Positions 15,223-23,742 of a stretch of 64,000 nucleotides of DNA are shown piece by piece; within the stretch, counting starts at the first letter, position 1, and each line of letters starts with the position of its first letter. The notes beneath the pieces were generated by a model that was not told the origin of the DNA, did not search any database, and saw only the letters and a list, made by a program, of their open reading frames with translations. This DNA comes from Microvirga lupini. GTDB lineage: Bacteria > Pseudomonadota > Alphaproteobacteria > Rhizobiales > Beijerinckiaceae. The translations under genes were made by a program, and so were the position numbers. The stretch is from positions 1-64,000 of the forward strand of contig NZ_JACHWB010000010.1 of assembly GCF_014191055.1 (NCBI RefSeq), read 5' to 3'.

Positions 15223-16620
15223 TCAGATGTTTTTGAGAATATCGTCGACCACCTTCTTGGCGTCGCCGAAGAGCATCATGGTGTTGTCGCGGAAGAACAG
15301 CTCGTTCTCCACGCCCGCATAGCCGGAGCCCATGCCGCGTTTGATGAAGAGCACCGTCTTGGCGCGCTCCACGTCGAGGATCGGCATGCCGAAGATCGGC
15401 GAGGCCGGATCGGTCTTGGCGGCCGGGTTGGTCACGTCGTTGGCGCCGATCACGAAGGCCACGTCGGCCTGGGCGAACTCGCCATTGATGTCCTCGAGCT
15501 CGAATACCTCGTCGTAGGGAACGTTGGCTTCGGCGAGCAGGACGTTCATGTGGCCCGGCATGCGGCCCGCGACCGGGTGGATGGCGTACTTCACCTCGAC
15601 GCCCTCGGCCTTGAGCTCGTCCGCCATTTCGCGCAACGCGTGCTGCGCCTGGGCTACCGCCATGCCGTAGCCCGGCACGATGATGACCTTGGAGGCGTTC
15701 TTCATGATGAAGGCCGCGTCGTCCGCCGAGCCCTGCTTCACGGGCCGGGACTCGACCGCACCGGCGGCAGCCCCCGCGGTCTCGCCACCGAAGCCGCCGA
15801 GGATCACCGAGATGAAGGAGCGGTTCATGCCCTTGCACATGATGTAGGACAGAATCGCGCCCGAGGAGCCCACCAGCGCGCCGGTGATGATGAGCGCGAG
15901 GTTGCCCAGGGTGAAGCCGATGCCTGCAGCCGCCCAGCCCGAATAGGAGTTGAGCATCGACACCACCACCGGCATGTCGGCGCCGCCGATGGGGATAATG
16001 AGCGTGACGCCGAGCACGAAGGAGACCAGCACGATCAGCCAGAAGGCTGCGTGGCTCTCGGTTCGGATGAAGGCCACGAGCAGCACCAGCAGCAATAGAC
16101 CGAGGCCGATATTGATGAGATGTCGGCTCGGCAGCATGATCGGCTTGCCGGACATGCGCCCGTCAAGCTTCAGAAACGCGATCACGGAGCCCGTGAAGGT
16201 GATGGCGCCGATGGCCACGCCCAGAGCCATCTCGAACAGCGAGCCGCCGTGGATGGTGCCGACCGTGCCGATGCCGAAGGCCTGGGGGGCATAGAGGGCG
16301 CCTGCCGCCACCAGCACCGCCGCCAGACCGACCAGGGAGTGGAAGGCGGCGACGAGCTGCGGCATCGCCGTCATGGGCACGCGCCGGGCGATCACCGCGC
16401 CGATGCCGCCGCCGATGGCCAATCCTAAGATCACCAGTGCCCAGCCGCCGAAGCCGCTCGGGGGCGACACGAACAGGGTGGTGAGGATGGCGATCCCCAT
16501 GCCCACCATGCCGTAGAGGTTGCCCTGCCGGGAGGTGGTGGGGTGCGACAGACCCCGCAGGGCCAGGATGAACAGGACGCCCGAGACGAGGTAGAGGATC
16601 GAGGCTAGATTGGCCGACAT
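15223..16620 (-). CDS. pntB: NAD(P) transhydrogenase subunit beta
   Basis: PntB holds membrane helices and the NADP(H)-binding domain III of the proton-pumping transhydrogenase, which reduces NADP+ with NADH using the proton gradient. The 465-residue sequence has about nine hydrophobic segments, then a soluble domain with VIIVPGYGMAVAQAQHALREM, AIHPVAGRMPGHMNVLLAEA and VIGANDVTNPAA, all standard dIII motifs. It is the last gene of the operon; the gap to pntA2 is only 4 bases. Confidence 0.95.
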   Translation of the reverse strand: MSANLASILYLVSGVLFILALRGLSHPTTSRQGNLYGMVGMGIAILTTLFVSPPSGFGGWALVILGLAIGGGIGAVIARRVPMTAMPQLVAAFHSLVGLAAVLVAAGALYAPQAFGIGTVGTIHGGSLFEMALGVAIGAITFTGSVIAFLKLDGRMSGKPIMLPSRHLINIGLGLLLLVLLVAFIRTESHAAFWLIVLVSFVLGVTLIIPIGGADMPVVVSMLNSYSGWAAAGIGFTLGNLALIITGALVGSSGAILSYIMCKGMNRSFISVILGGFGGETAGAAAGAVESRPVKQGSADDAAFIMKNASKVIIVPGYGMAVAQAQHALREMADELKAEGVEVKYAIHPVAGRMPGHMNVLLAEANVPYDEVFELEDINGEFAQADVAFVIGANDVTNPAAKTDPASPIFGMPILDVERAKTVLFIKRGMGSGYAGVENELFFRDNTMMLFGDAKKVVDDILKNI

Positions 16621-16624
16621 CGCC

Positions 16625-17071
16625 TCACCCCTTCTTGCGATACATGGCGAGCATGCGCTGGGTCACCAGGAAGCCGCCGAAGATGTTGATAGCCGCCAGG
16701 ATCAGGCCGATGAAGCCCAGAGCCCTGGCCCAGATCGGCCCCTCGCCGAGGCTGGGAGCCACGTTGACGCCCACCGCCAGGACGGCACCCACCACGATCA
16801 CGGACGAGATGGCGTTGGTGACCGACATGAGCGGCGTGTGCAGGGCCGGCGTCACCTGCCAGACCACGTAGTAGCCGACGAAGATCGCCAGCACGAAGAT
16901 GGCTAGGCGAAACACTGTCGGGTCTACGGCCCCGTGGGTGACGACTGCTGCGGCCTGGCCTGCCGTATCGGCCAGCTGATCGGCGATGCTCTGGGCGGCT
17001 TCTGCGGCGCGGCGGGCGACCTCGGCCGCCGCTCGGGCCTGCTCGACAGCCTGTTCGGGCGTGAGTGCCAT
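16625..17071 (-). CDS. pntA2: NAD(P) transhydrogenase subunit alpha part 2 (membrane)
   Basis: This 148-residue subunit supplies the first membrane helices of domain II. It starts with an alanine-rich amphipathic stretch of about 45 residues ([18 protein letters not shown]). Three to four hydrophobic helices follow, with the conserved [16 protein letters not shown] segment. Splitting PntA into two genes is the Rhodospirillum-type arrangement common in alphaproteobacteria. The ATG at 17071 has a GGGGAGGA ribosome-binding site. Confidence 0.93.
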   Translation of the reverse strand: MALTPEQAVEQARAAAEVARRAAEAAQSIADQLADTAGQAAAVVTHGAVDPTVFRLAIFVLAIFVGYYVVWQVTPALHTPLMSVTNAISSVIVVGAVLAVGVNVAPSLGEGPIWARALGFIGLILAAINIFGGFLVTQRMLAMYRKKG

Positions 17072-17091
17072 GGTGTCCTCCCCTGGACGAT

Positions 17092-18228
17092 TTAAGCAGA
17101 CGGCTGGAAAGCGGTGTGAACGATGGCGCCGTCGCGGGTCAGGCAGGTGGCCTTGACCAGCTCGTCGTCCCATTTCACGGCCAGTTCCTTGGTGTCCTTG
17201 TTCACCAGCGTCTCGACGAAGGCGTAGAGGTTCTTCGCGTAGAGGCTGGAGGCCGTGGCGGCGAGCCGTCCGGGCACGTTGAGGTGGCCCACGATCTTCA
17301 CGCCGTTATGCTCGACCACCTGCCCGGCCTCGGCCAGTTCGACATTGCCGCCGCGCTCCACCGCCAAGTCCACGATCACCGAGCCCGGCTTCATGGATTC
17401 AACCATGGCGCGGGTGATGAGCCGGGGAGCCGGGCGGCCTGGGATCAGGGCCGTGGTGATCACGATGTCCTGCTTGGCGATATGGGAGGCGACCAGTTCC
17501 GCCTGCTTGGCCCGGTACTCGGCCGACATCTCCTTGGCGTAGCCGCCGGCGGTCTCGGCCTGCTTGAATTCTTCATCCTCCACGGCGATGAACTTGGCGC
17601 CGAGGCTCTCGACCTGCTCCTTGGCGGCGGGGCGCACGTCCGTGGCGGTGACCACGGCGCCGAGGCGGCGGGCCGTGGCGACGGCTTGGAGGCCGGCAAC
17701 GCCCGCGCCCATGACGAAGATGCGGGCTGCCGGCACGGTACCGGCGGCGGTCATCATCATCGGGATCGCGCGGCCATACTCGGCGGTGGCGTCGACGACG
17801 GCACGATAACCGGCGAGGTTGGCCTGAGAGGAGAGGACGTCCATCACCTGAGCACGGGTGATGCGGGGCATCAGCTCCATGGAGAAGGCCGCGACCTTGG
17901 CGTCCGCCAGGGCCTTGAGGGCAGCGTCCTGGCCGTAGGGGTCCATGATGGCGATCACGAGGGCGCCGGGCTTGGCGCCGGACAACTCGCCCTCGGCCGG
18001 ACGGCGCACCTTCAGGATAACGTCGGCATCCTTGAGGGCATCGGGGGCATTCGCCGTCACCGAAGCGCCTGCGGCCTCGAACTCGGCGTCGGGTATGCCG
18101 GCCTTGGCGCCGGCGCCGGCCTGGACGACCACGTCGGCACCGAGGGTTTTGTATTTCTTGACCGTCTCAGGGGTGGCGGAAACACGGGTCTCCGCTCCAT
18201 CGGTTTCGGAGAGAACGGCAATCCGCAT
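17092..18228 (-). CDS. pntA1: NAD(P) transhydrogenase subunit alpha part 1 (NAD-binding)
   Basis: PntA1 is the soluble NAD(H)-binding domain I, related to alanine dehydrogenase. The 378-residue sequence begins [23 protein letters not shown]. It includes the RQD-loop region equivalent ([15 protein letters not shown]), the nucleotide-binding [27 protein letters not shown], and the mobile-loop region near residue 225. An AGGGGGG ribosome-binding site precedes the ATG. It heads the pntA1-A2-B set. Confidence 0.95.
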   Translation of the reverse strand: MRIAVLSETDGAETRVSATPETVKKYKTLGADVVVQAGAGAKAGIPDAEFEAAGASVTANAPDALKDADVILKVRRPAEGELSGAKPGALVIAIMDPYGQDAALKALADAKVAAFSMELMPRITRAQVMDVLSSQANLAGYRAVVDATAEYGRAIPMMMTAAGTVPAARIFVMGAGVAGLQAVATARRLGAVVTATDVRPAAKEQVESLGAKFIAVEDEEFKQAETAGGYAKEMSAEYRAKQAELVASHIAKQDIVITTALIPGRPAPRLITRAMVESMKPGSVIVDLAVERGGNVELAEAGQVVEHNGVKIVGHLNVPGRLAATASSLYAKNLYAFVETLVNKDTKELAVKWDDELVKATCLTRDGAIVHTAFQPSA

Positions 18229-18302
18229 TTTAGCCCCCCTGCGATCTGGTCAACGGCTTGAGATCAAGCTCTTGTCTCGTGTCTGATGGAAACTCCCGCT
18301 GC

Positions 18303-18596
18303 TCAGTAGAAGACGAGCGCCAGGAGAAGAAGAACGCCGACGGCCGCGGGAGCCCGCACCCCGATGGACGGAGCCATGGCCCCAAGTCCGCCTGCGGCCA
18401 GGGAGAGGACGACGCCGAAGATCGCCGTCAGCCAGCCGTGCTTGATGCCGCCGACGGCAAGCGCCAGCACGAAGCAGATCACGACGGCGGTGCTGATTTC
18501 AGCGAACTGAATGAATCCGCTGTAGGTCGCCTCATGAGTGCGGCCGTCCATATCCGGACTATAGCCCCCATGCGGCGCATGTTTTGTATCGGCCAT
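18303..18596 (-). CDS. aa3-type cytochrome oxidase subunit IV-like membrane protein
   Basis: The N-terminal half (DMDGRTHEATYSGFIQFAEISTAVVI...) matches the short bacterial aa3 oxidase subunit IV family, a single-helix accessory protein. Here the protein is 97 residues and has two more hydrophobic segments, so it is longer than classical members. It sits 75 bases upstream of pntA1 on the same strand and is probably cotranscribed. The oxidase core genes are not in the window, so its real partner may be something else. Confidence 0.65.
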   Translation of the reverse strand: MADTKHAPHGGYSPDMDGRTHEATYSGFIQFAEISTAVVICFVLALAVGGIKHGWLTAIFGVVLSLAAGGLGAMAPSIGVRAPAAVGVLLLLALVFY

Positions 18597-18710
18597 GATT
18601 CAAAGCCCTGTTTGAGCGTCACGTGTTAATTGCTGCGTTTAACGCATGCGGTGAGGAGCCGCAATCTTTCGAATGGCTCCCGGCGGAAACTTTATCAATG
18701 TGTAGTGGAA

Positions 18711-19928
18711 TTAATGGATCCCCAGGAACTCGCGCCACTGGGGCAGGCACACGGTTTCGTAATCGTATTTCGAAACGGCGATTCGGCGGGCCTCCGCGGC
18801 CATGGCGGCAGATTTCTCCGTCTCGGCCAGGGTCTCGCGCACCCGCTCGGCCAGGGCCTTCTCGTCGAAGAAGGGGAAGAGGCGGCCGTTGACTCCATCC
18901 TGGATGATCTCGCGCACCGGCTCCGTGTCGGACGCCACGATCCGGCATTCGAGCGCCATGGATTCGATGGACGACCAGGACAGGACGAAGGGATAGGTCA
19001 TGTAGACATGGGCCGAGGAGACCTGCAGTACCTTCACGAACTGGTCGTAGGGCAGGTTTCCGACGAAATGGACCCGGGACCAGTCCACGGGCCGCTCGAT
19101 CTTGGACTTGAACACGTCGAACCAGGACTGGCCGTTCGGCGCGGAGCCGGAATAGCTTGTGCCCTTGCCGCCGATGATCACCACCCGAAGCTCGGGATCG
19201 ATGTCGAGCAGGTAGGGCAGGCTCTTGAAGACGATGTGCGCGCCCCGCATCGGTTCGATATTGCGGGTCACATAGGTGACCACGGGCTTCTCGCGGGTGA
19301 GCGCGGGCCCGTCCTGGCCGAGCCTGATGCGGACATTGCGATCGGGGACAAGCCGCTTGGTGTCGATGCCGTCATGGATGATGGCGAGCCGGTCATGCAG
19401 ATAGGCCGGGAAGGTATCGCGCTGGTAACGCGTCGGCGCCACGGCCATGTCGGCCGCATCCAGGGCACCGAGCTGCATGGAGTTCTTGAGGCGCAGGCGC
19501 CAGATCACCTCCTCGTTGGTAACAGGGAACTCGGGGTCGAAGTCGAGATCCTGCCCCTTGGCATGGTAGTAATACTCGAAATAGGCGACGTGTTTGGCTT
19601 TCGGCCAGATATCCTTGAGGAACAGGTTCTCGCCCCAGCCCGTGTTGACCACCACCACATCCGGCTCGAAGCCCTGCTCGGCCAGCGCCTTGGCTCGGTA
19701 AGCGACGCCGTAAGCCCGGCGCAGGCGTGGAATGACGGGAGAATAGCGGTTCTGGAAGGGCGCATCCTCGGGCCCCGGCACGGCCTCGTAGGAGAAATAC
19801 TTCACGCCCGGAATGGAGCATTGCTTGACCATCCCGAGGCCCACGACCTCATGTCCCTCGGCGGCGAAGGACCCGGCCAGGCGCAGGAACTGGCCCGGAA
19901 AGTTCTGGTGAACGAAAGCGATCTTCAT
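18711..19928 (-). CDS. Glycosyltransferase family 4 protein
   Basis: A 405-residue GT-B fold enzyme that likely adds a sugar from a nucleotide donor to a cell-surface acceptor. The N-terminal domain begins MKIAFVHQNFPGQFLRLA. The C-terminal donor-binding domain includes VVIIGGKGTSY, VHFVGNLPYDQFVKVL, and an SSIESMALECRIVASDTEPVREII block with the conserved E-x7-E type spacing. The start at 19928 follows a GGGGCAG motif; an ATG at 19952 is possible. No polysaccharide cluster surrounds it, so the product is unknown. Confidence 0.82.
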   Translation of the reverse strand: MKIAFVHQNFPGQFLRLAGSFAAEGHEVVGLGMVKQCSIPGVKYFSYEAVPGPEDAPFQNRYSPVIPRLRRAYGVAYRAKALAEQGFEPDVVVVNTGWGENLFLKDIWPKAKHVAYFEYYYHAKGQDLDFDPEFPVTNEEVIWRLRLKNSMQLGALDAADMAVAPTRYQRDTFPAYLHDRLAIIHDGIDTKRLVPDRNVRIRLGQDGPALTREKPVVTYVTRNIEPMRGAHIVFKSLPYLLDIDPELRVVIIGGKGTSYSGSAPNGQSWFDVFKSKIERPVDWSRVHFVGNLPYDQFVKVLQVSSAHVYMTYPFVLSWSSIESMALECRIVASDTEPVREIIQDGVNGRLFPFFDEKALAERVRETLAETEKSAAMAAEARRIAVSKYDYETVCLPQWREFLGIH

Positions 19929-19986
19929 CGGCTGCCCCTTACCCACCGTCATGCCCTAAGGCCTAGCGGCAAAAGATGCAACCTCA

Positions 19987-21354
19987 TTACACAGGATTTG
20001 GTAAACCGGAAGCTGCCAGGACGTCTTCCTGTCTCTGCTCCAGCTTTTCCAGGGAGAACCGCGCGATTTCGTTCTCGAACAGGTGGTGGTAGTTCAGCTC
20101 GGCCTTCAGGTGCAGGAAGACGGCTCCCAGGCCCACAGCGGCCCGGTCCATGAACACGAACTCGCGCGGCACCGTGACAGGCCCCTTCTCCTTCAGGGCC
20201 TTGTGCACCTCGAAGGCCTGCCGGCGGCCGTATTCCCCGGGCTTGACGCCGTCCGCCACGGTGCGGATCCGGTCGTCGAGGAGCGGAGCGTAGATGAATC
20301 GTGCCCAGATGTTGAGGATGTCGATCAGCTCGTTCGACAAGCTCTTGAAGCCCCAGGTCTCATAAGCATGGACGATCCGGGCGCGGTCATCGGTCTGCAG
20401 GCCGCGGTAGAGATCGACCACGCCGCCTACGAACCGCGGGTGGAAGATGCGGATACAGCCGTAATCGAGGAGGTTGATGCCTCTCGCCTCTCCATCCTCG
20501 GAGAAGACCGTGTAATTGCCGAGATGCGGATCGCCGTGGATCACCGCCGCATGGCTGAACGGATGCCACCAAGCCTTGAACATGGCCACCGCCAGCCGGT
20601 TACGGATCTCGACCGGCGCTTCCGTGAAGCCCAAGATCTTCTCGCCCTCGAGCCACTGAAGCGACAAGAGCCTCTTGGTGGACAGCTCCGGATGGACCCG
20701 CGGCACCCGGACCTCCTCCACGTCGGACAGGGTCCGGGCATAGAGCGCCGCGTGCTTGGCCTCGCGCTCGTAATCGAGCTCTTCGCGCACCCGCTCTCCG
20801 ATTTCCTTGGCGATCTCCCGCGTATCGATGGCCGGATCCATGCGGCGGTGGACGGCGAAAACCCATTCGAGCTGCTTGAGATCCGCCTCCACGGCCGATT
20901 GCATGTCCGGATACTGGAGCTTGCAGGCGAGCGCCTCGCCGTCCTTCGTGGTCGCCCGATGCACCTGACCGAGGGAGGCGGCCGCGGCCGGATTGAGCTC
21001 GAAGGAGCCGAACCGACTCTGCCATTGCGGTCCGAGTTCCGCCTGCATCCGCCTCTTCACGAAGGCTGCGCCCATGGGGGGCGCCTCGCTCTGCAGCTTC
21101 TGCAGCTCGGCGGCGTATTCCGGCGGGATGAGGTCGGGGATGGTGGCCAGCAGCTGCGCCACCTTCATGATCGGGCCTTTCAGGCCGCCAAGGGCCTGCG
21201 CCAGCACGGCCGCATTGGAGGCATCACGATCATCGCCCCCGAACAGGCGCGATCCTGCCATGCGGGCCGCCACTCCGCCCATATTGGCGCCGACCCTGGC
21301 ATAGCGGGCAGCGCGCGCGGAGAAGCGGTTCGCTTCGTTGTCATGGTCGGCCAT
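19987..21354 (-). CDS. ABC1/UbiB atypical kinase family protein
   Basis: The family (UbiB, COQ8) has an atypical kinase fold linked to ubiquinone synthesis. Residues show the alanine-rich loop PAAAASLGQ (122-130), a candidate ATP lysine K145 (ACKLQYP), the HGDPHLGN loop (273-280) and a metal-binding DYG (D297). The inhibitory KxGQ motif reads KVAQ here (64-67), with alanine replacing glycine. The 455 residues lack the C-terminal membrane helices of true UbiB. It is more likely a COQ8-like paralog than ubiB itself. Confidence 0.85.
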   Translation of the reverse strand: MADHDNEANRFSARAARYARVGANMGGVAARMAGSRLFGGDDRDASNAAVLAQALGGLKGPIMKVAQLLATIPDLIPPEYAAELQKLQSEAPPMGAAFVKRRMQAELGPQWQSRFGSFELNPAAAASLGQVHRATTKDGEALACKLQYPDMQSAVEADLKQLEWVFAVHRRMDPAIDTREIAKEIGERVREELDYEREAKHAALYARTLSDVEEVRVPRVHPELSTKRLLSLQWLEGEKILGFTEAPVEIRNRLAVAMFKAWWHPFSHAAVIHGDPHLGNYTVFSEDGEARGINLLDYGCIRIFHPRFVGGVVDLYRGLQTDDRARIVHAYETWGFKSLSNELIDILNIWARFIYAPLLDDRIRTVADGVKPGEYGRRQAFEVHKALKEKGPVTVPREFVFMDRAAVGLGAVFLHLKAELNYHHLFENEIARFSLEKLEQRQEDVLAASGLPNPV

Positions 21355-21476
21355 GAATCAGGCTCTTCCCCAACATAAAATGCGGCTAACGGCGGTCTGC
21401 CCCATGCAGACCGCCTCGACTTTGCGCCACAGCAAGTATCCTGCGGCTGATTTGGCCGGACATCGGGAGTTCGTTG

Positions 21477-23324
21477 TCAGGCACTCTGCTCCATGGCCTC
21501 GAGCTCGCCGATCAGCCGCTCGATCATCGACAAGCCGATCTGCCAGAAGGAAGGGTCGCTCGCATCGAGCCCGAAGGGCGCGAGAAGCTCCGAGTAATGC
21601 TTGGTGCCGCCCGCCGAGAGCAGCGCGAAGTAGCGGTCCACGAAGCCTTCGTTGGAGCGCTCGTAGACGCCGTAGAGCGAGTTCACGAGGCAGTCGCCGA
21701 AGGCATAGGCATAGACGTAGAAGGGCGAGTGGATGAAATGCGGGATATAGGTCCAGAAGCTCTCGTAGCCGGGGCCGAGGCGGATCGCCGGGCCCAAGCT
21801 CTCGTCCTGCACCGACATCCAGAGCTCGCAGAGCTTGTCGGCCGTCAGCTCGCCGTTGCGGCGCTCCAGATGGACCTTACGCTCGAAGGAATAGAACGCG
21901 ATCTGGCGCACAACGGTGTTGATCATGTCCTCGACCTTGGCCGCCAGCATCGCCTTGCGCTGGACCGGGTCCATGGTCTGGTCGAGGAGGCGGCGGAAGG
22001 TGAGCATCTCGCCGAAGACGGAGGCCGTCTCGGCGAGCGTCAGGGGCGTGGGCGCCATCAGCGCGCCGTTGGGCCCGGCCATGACCTGATGAACACCGTG
22101 GCCGAGTTCGTGGGCGAGCGTCATCACGTCCCGCGGCTTGCCCTGGTAGTTCAGGAGCACATAGGGATGGGCCGAGGGCACCGTCGGATGCGCGAAGGCA
22201 CCGGGCGCCTTGCCGGGACGGGTTGGCGCATCAATCCAGCCCTCATCGAAGAAGCGTCGGGCAATGTCGGCCATGCGGGGCGAGAAGGCGGAATAGGCCG
22301 ACAGCACCGTGTCTCTCGCCTCGTTCCACGAGATGGTGCGCTGCTCGACCTTCGGCAGGGGCGCGTTGCGGTCCCAATGATCGAGCTTGTCCTTGCCGAA
22401 CCACCGGGCCTTCAGGGCATAGTAGCGGTGAGAGAGACGCGGATAGGCCTCGCGCACGGCTGAGACCATGGCCTCCACCACCTCGCGCTCGACCCGGTTC
22501 GCCAGATGGCGGGAATCGGCCACGTCCTCGAAGCCGCGCCAGCGGTCGGAGATCTCCTTGTCCTTGGCGAGCGTGTTGGTGATGAGGGTGAAGGTGCGCA
22601 AGTTCGCCTTGAAGGTCTTGGCCAGCGCGTCAGACGCGTCCTTGCGCACGCTCTCGTCGGGATCCTGCAGCTTGTTGAGCGTCGGCTCGATCGGCAGTTC
22701 CTCGCCGCGCACGGTGAACCGCAGGGACGCGATGGTCTCGTCGAACAGGCGGTTCCAGGCGGAGCGGCCGGTGACGGATTTCTCGTGAAAGAGCTGCTCG
22801 ATCCGATCGTCGAGCTGGAAGGGCTTGTCCTTGCGAAGATCCTCGATCCAGGGACGGTAATACTTGAGCGGCTCGTCGCTCATGGCGTGGTCGAGCACCG
22901 CATCCTCGATACGGTTAAGCTCGAGTCCGAAGAACAGCAATTCGGTCGAGGCGGCGGTGAGGCGCTCCTGGGTGTCGCCGTAGAACTTGGCCCGCACCGG
23001 GTCGGTGGTGTCGCCGGAATAGACCAGACCCGCATAGGACATGAGGCGCCCGAGCAGGTCCTCCAGGGCCTCGTAGCGCTTGACGACCTCGCTCAGCACC
23101 TCCGAGGCACGCTCGCCCCGTGCCAGGGCATCGAGCTTGCCGCGATAAGCCACGGCGAAGGACTTGCACTCGGCTTCGGCCCTGGCGAGATCGCGCTTGA
23201 ACTCCTCGCTGTCCATGCCGGGATAGAGGTGAGACAGGTTCCATTCGGGCAAGGCGCCGAGTTCGGCCTGTGCCGCGCCGGAGGACAAGGGGAGATGCAA
23301 AGAGGAAGCGTTTTGAGAGGTCAC
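21477..23324 (-). CDS. pepF: M3 family oligoendopeptidase F
   Basis: A zinc metallopeptidase that degrades oligopeptides in the cytoplasm. The 615-residue protein carries the HELGH zinc motif (405-409) and the third ligand E432 in LAETASVFGEML, both in the expected places. The M3_2-type N-terminal helical region (EFKRDLARAEAECKSFA...) precedes it. There is no signal peptide. The gene appears to be monocistronic. Confidence 0.9.
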   Translation of the reverse strand: MTSQNASSLHLPLSSGAAQAELGALPEWNLSHLYPGMDSEEFKRDLARAEAECKSFAVAYRGKLDALARGERASEVLSEVVKRYEALEDLLGRLMSYAGLVYSGDTTDPVRAKFYGDTQERLTAASTELLFFGLELNRIEDAVLDHAMSDEPLKYYRPWIEDLRKDKPFQLDDRIEQLFHEKSVTGRSAWNRLFDETIASLRFTVRGEELPIEPTLNKLQDPDESVRKDASDALAKTFKANLRTFTLITNTLAKDKEISDRWRGFEDVADSRHLANRVEREVVEAMVSAVREAYPRLSHRYYALKARWFGKDKLDHWDRNAPLPKVEQRTISWNEARDTVLSAYSAFSPRMADIARRFFDEGWIDAPTRPGKAPGAFAHPTVPSAHPYVLLNYQGKPRDVMTLAHELGHGVHQVMAGPNGALMAPTPLTLAETASVFGEMLTFRRLLDQTMDPVQRKAMLAAKVEDMINTVVRQIAFYSFERKVHLERRNGELTADKLCELWMSVQDESLGPAIRLGPGYESFWTYIPHFIHSPFYVYAYAFGDCLVNSLYGVYERSNEGFVDRYFALLSAGGTKHYSELLAPFGLDASDPSFWQIGLSMIERLIGELEAMEQSA

Positions 23325-23742
23325 GGGCGAAGGCCTGTCCGAAGTCGAGGGTCAGAGATACTGCACACATATTGGCTGCCGGCCTACCGGGATCAACCCG
23401 TACCGGAGGGGCACGGGGCGCAGAATCAGGCTCTCGTTCAGAGCCGATCCGCACACTTTTACGGGTGATTAACCCTTCCGGTTAAAACCTGATCCCGCCG
23501 ATCAGGATGTGAGGACGACAGGCTTCGCGCTCCTTTGTATTTCAAGGACATATGTCGGCCATCCCGCCCTGGCTTGGAATCAAGCCGGTCAACTCTTTAC
23601 AGAAAATTGAAAGAACTTGGCCTAGACGATGAAGCCGCACGGCGTTTTGCGCGTTAAGCGTAACAGACGTGTGCCCGCACACTGACGAAAATCATTTGAT
23701 GGAGGATCTCTGAAATCCTCCACCTTCATTGCGACGAGGAGC
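23325..23742. other. 418-base intergenic region with inverted repeats
   Basis: No convincing gene lies between pepF and the L,D-transpeptidase gene. The region holds TTAACC-5-GGTTAA (23469-23485), CCTGATC-5-GATCAGG (23488-23506) and TGGAGGAT-7-ATCCTCCA (23700-23722), the last just upstream of the ribosome-binding site. These could be operators or leader hairpins; none has a T run typical of a terminator. Confidence 0.5.
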
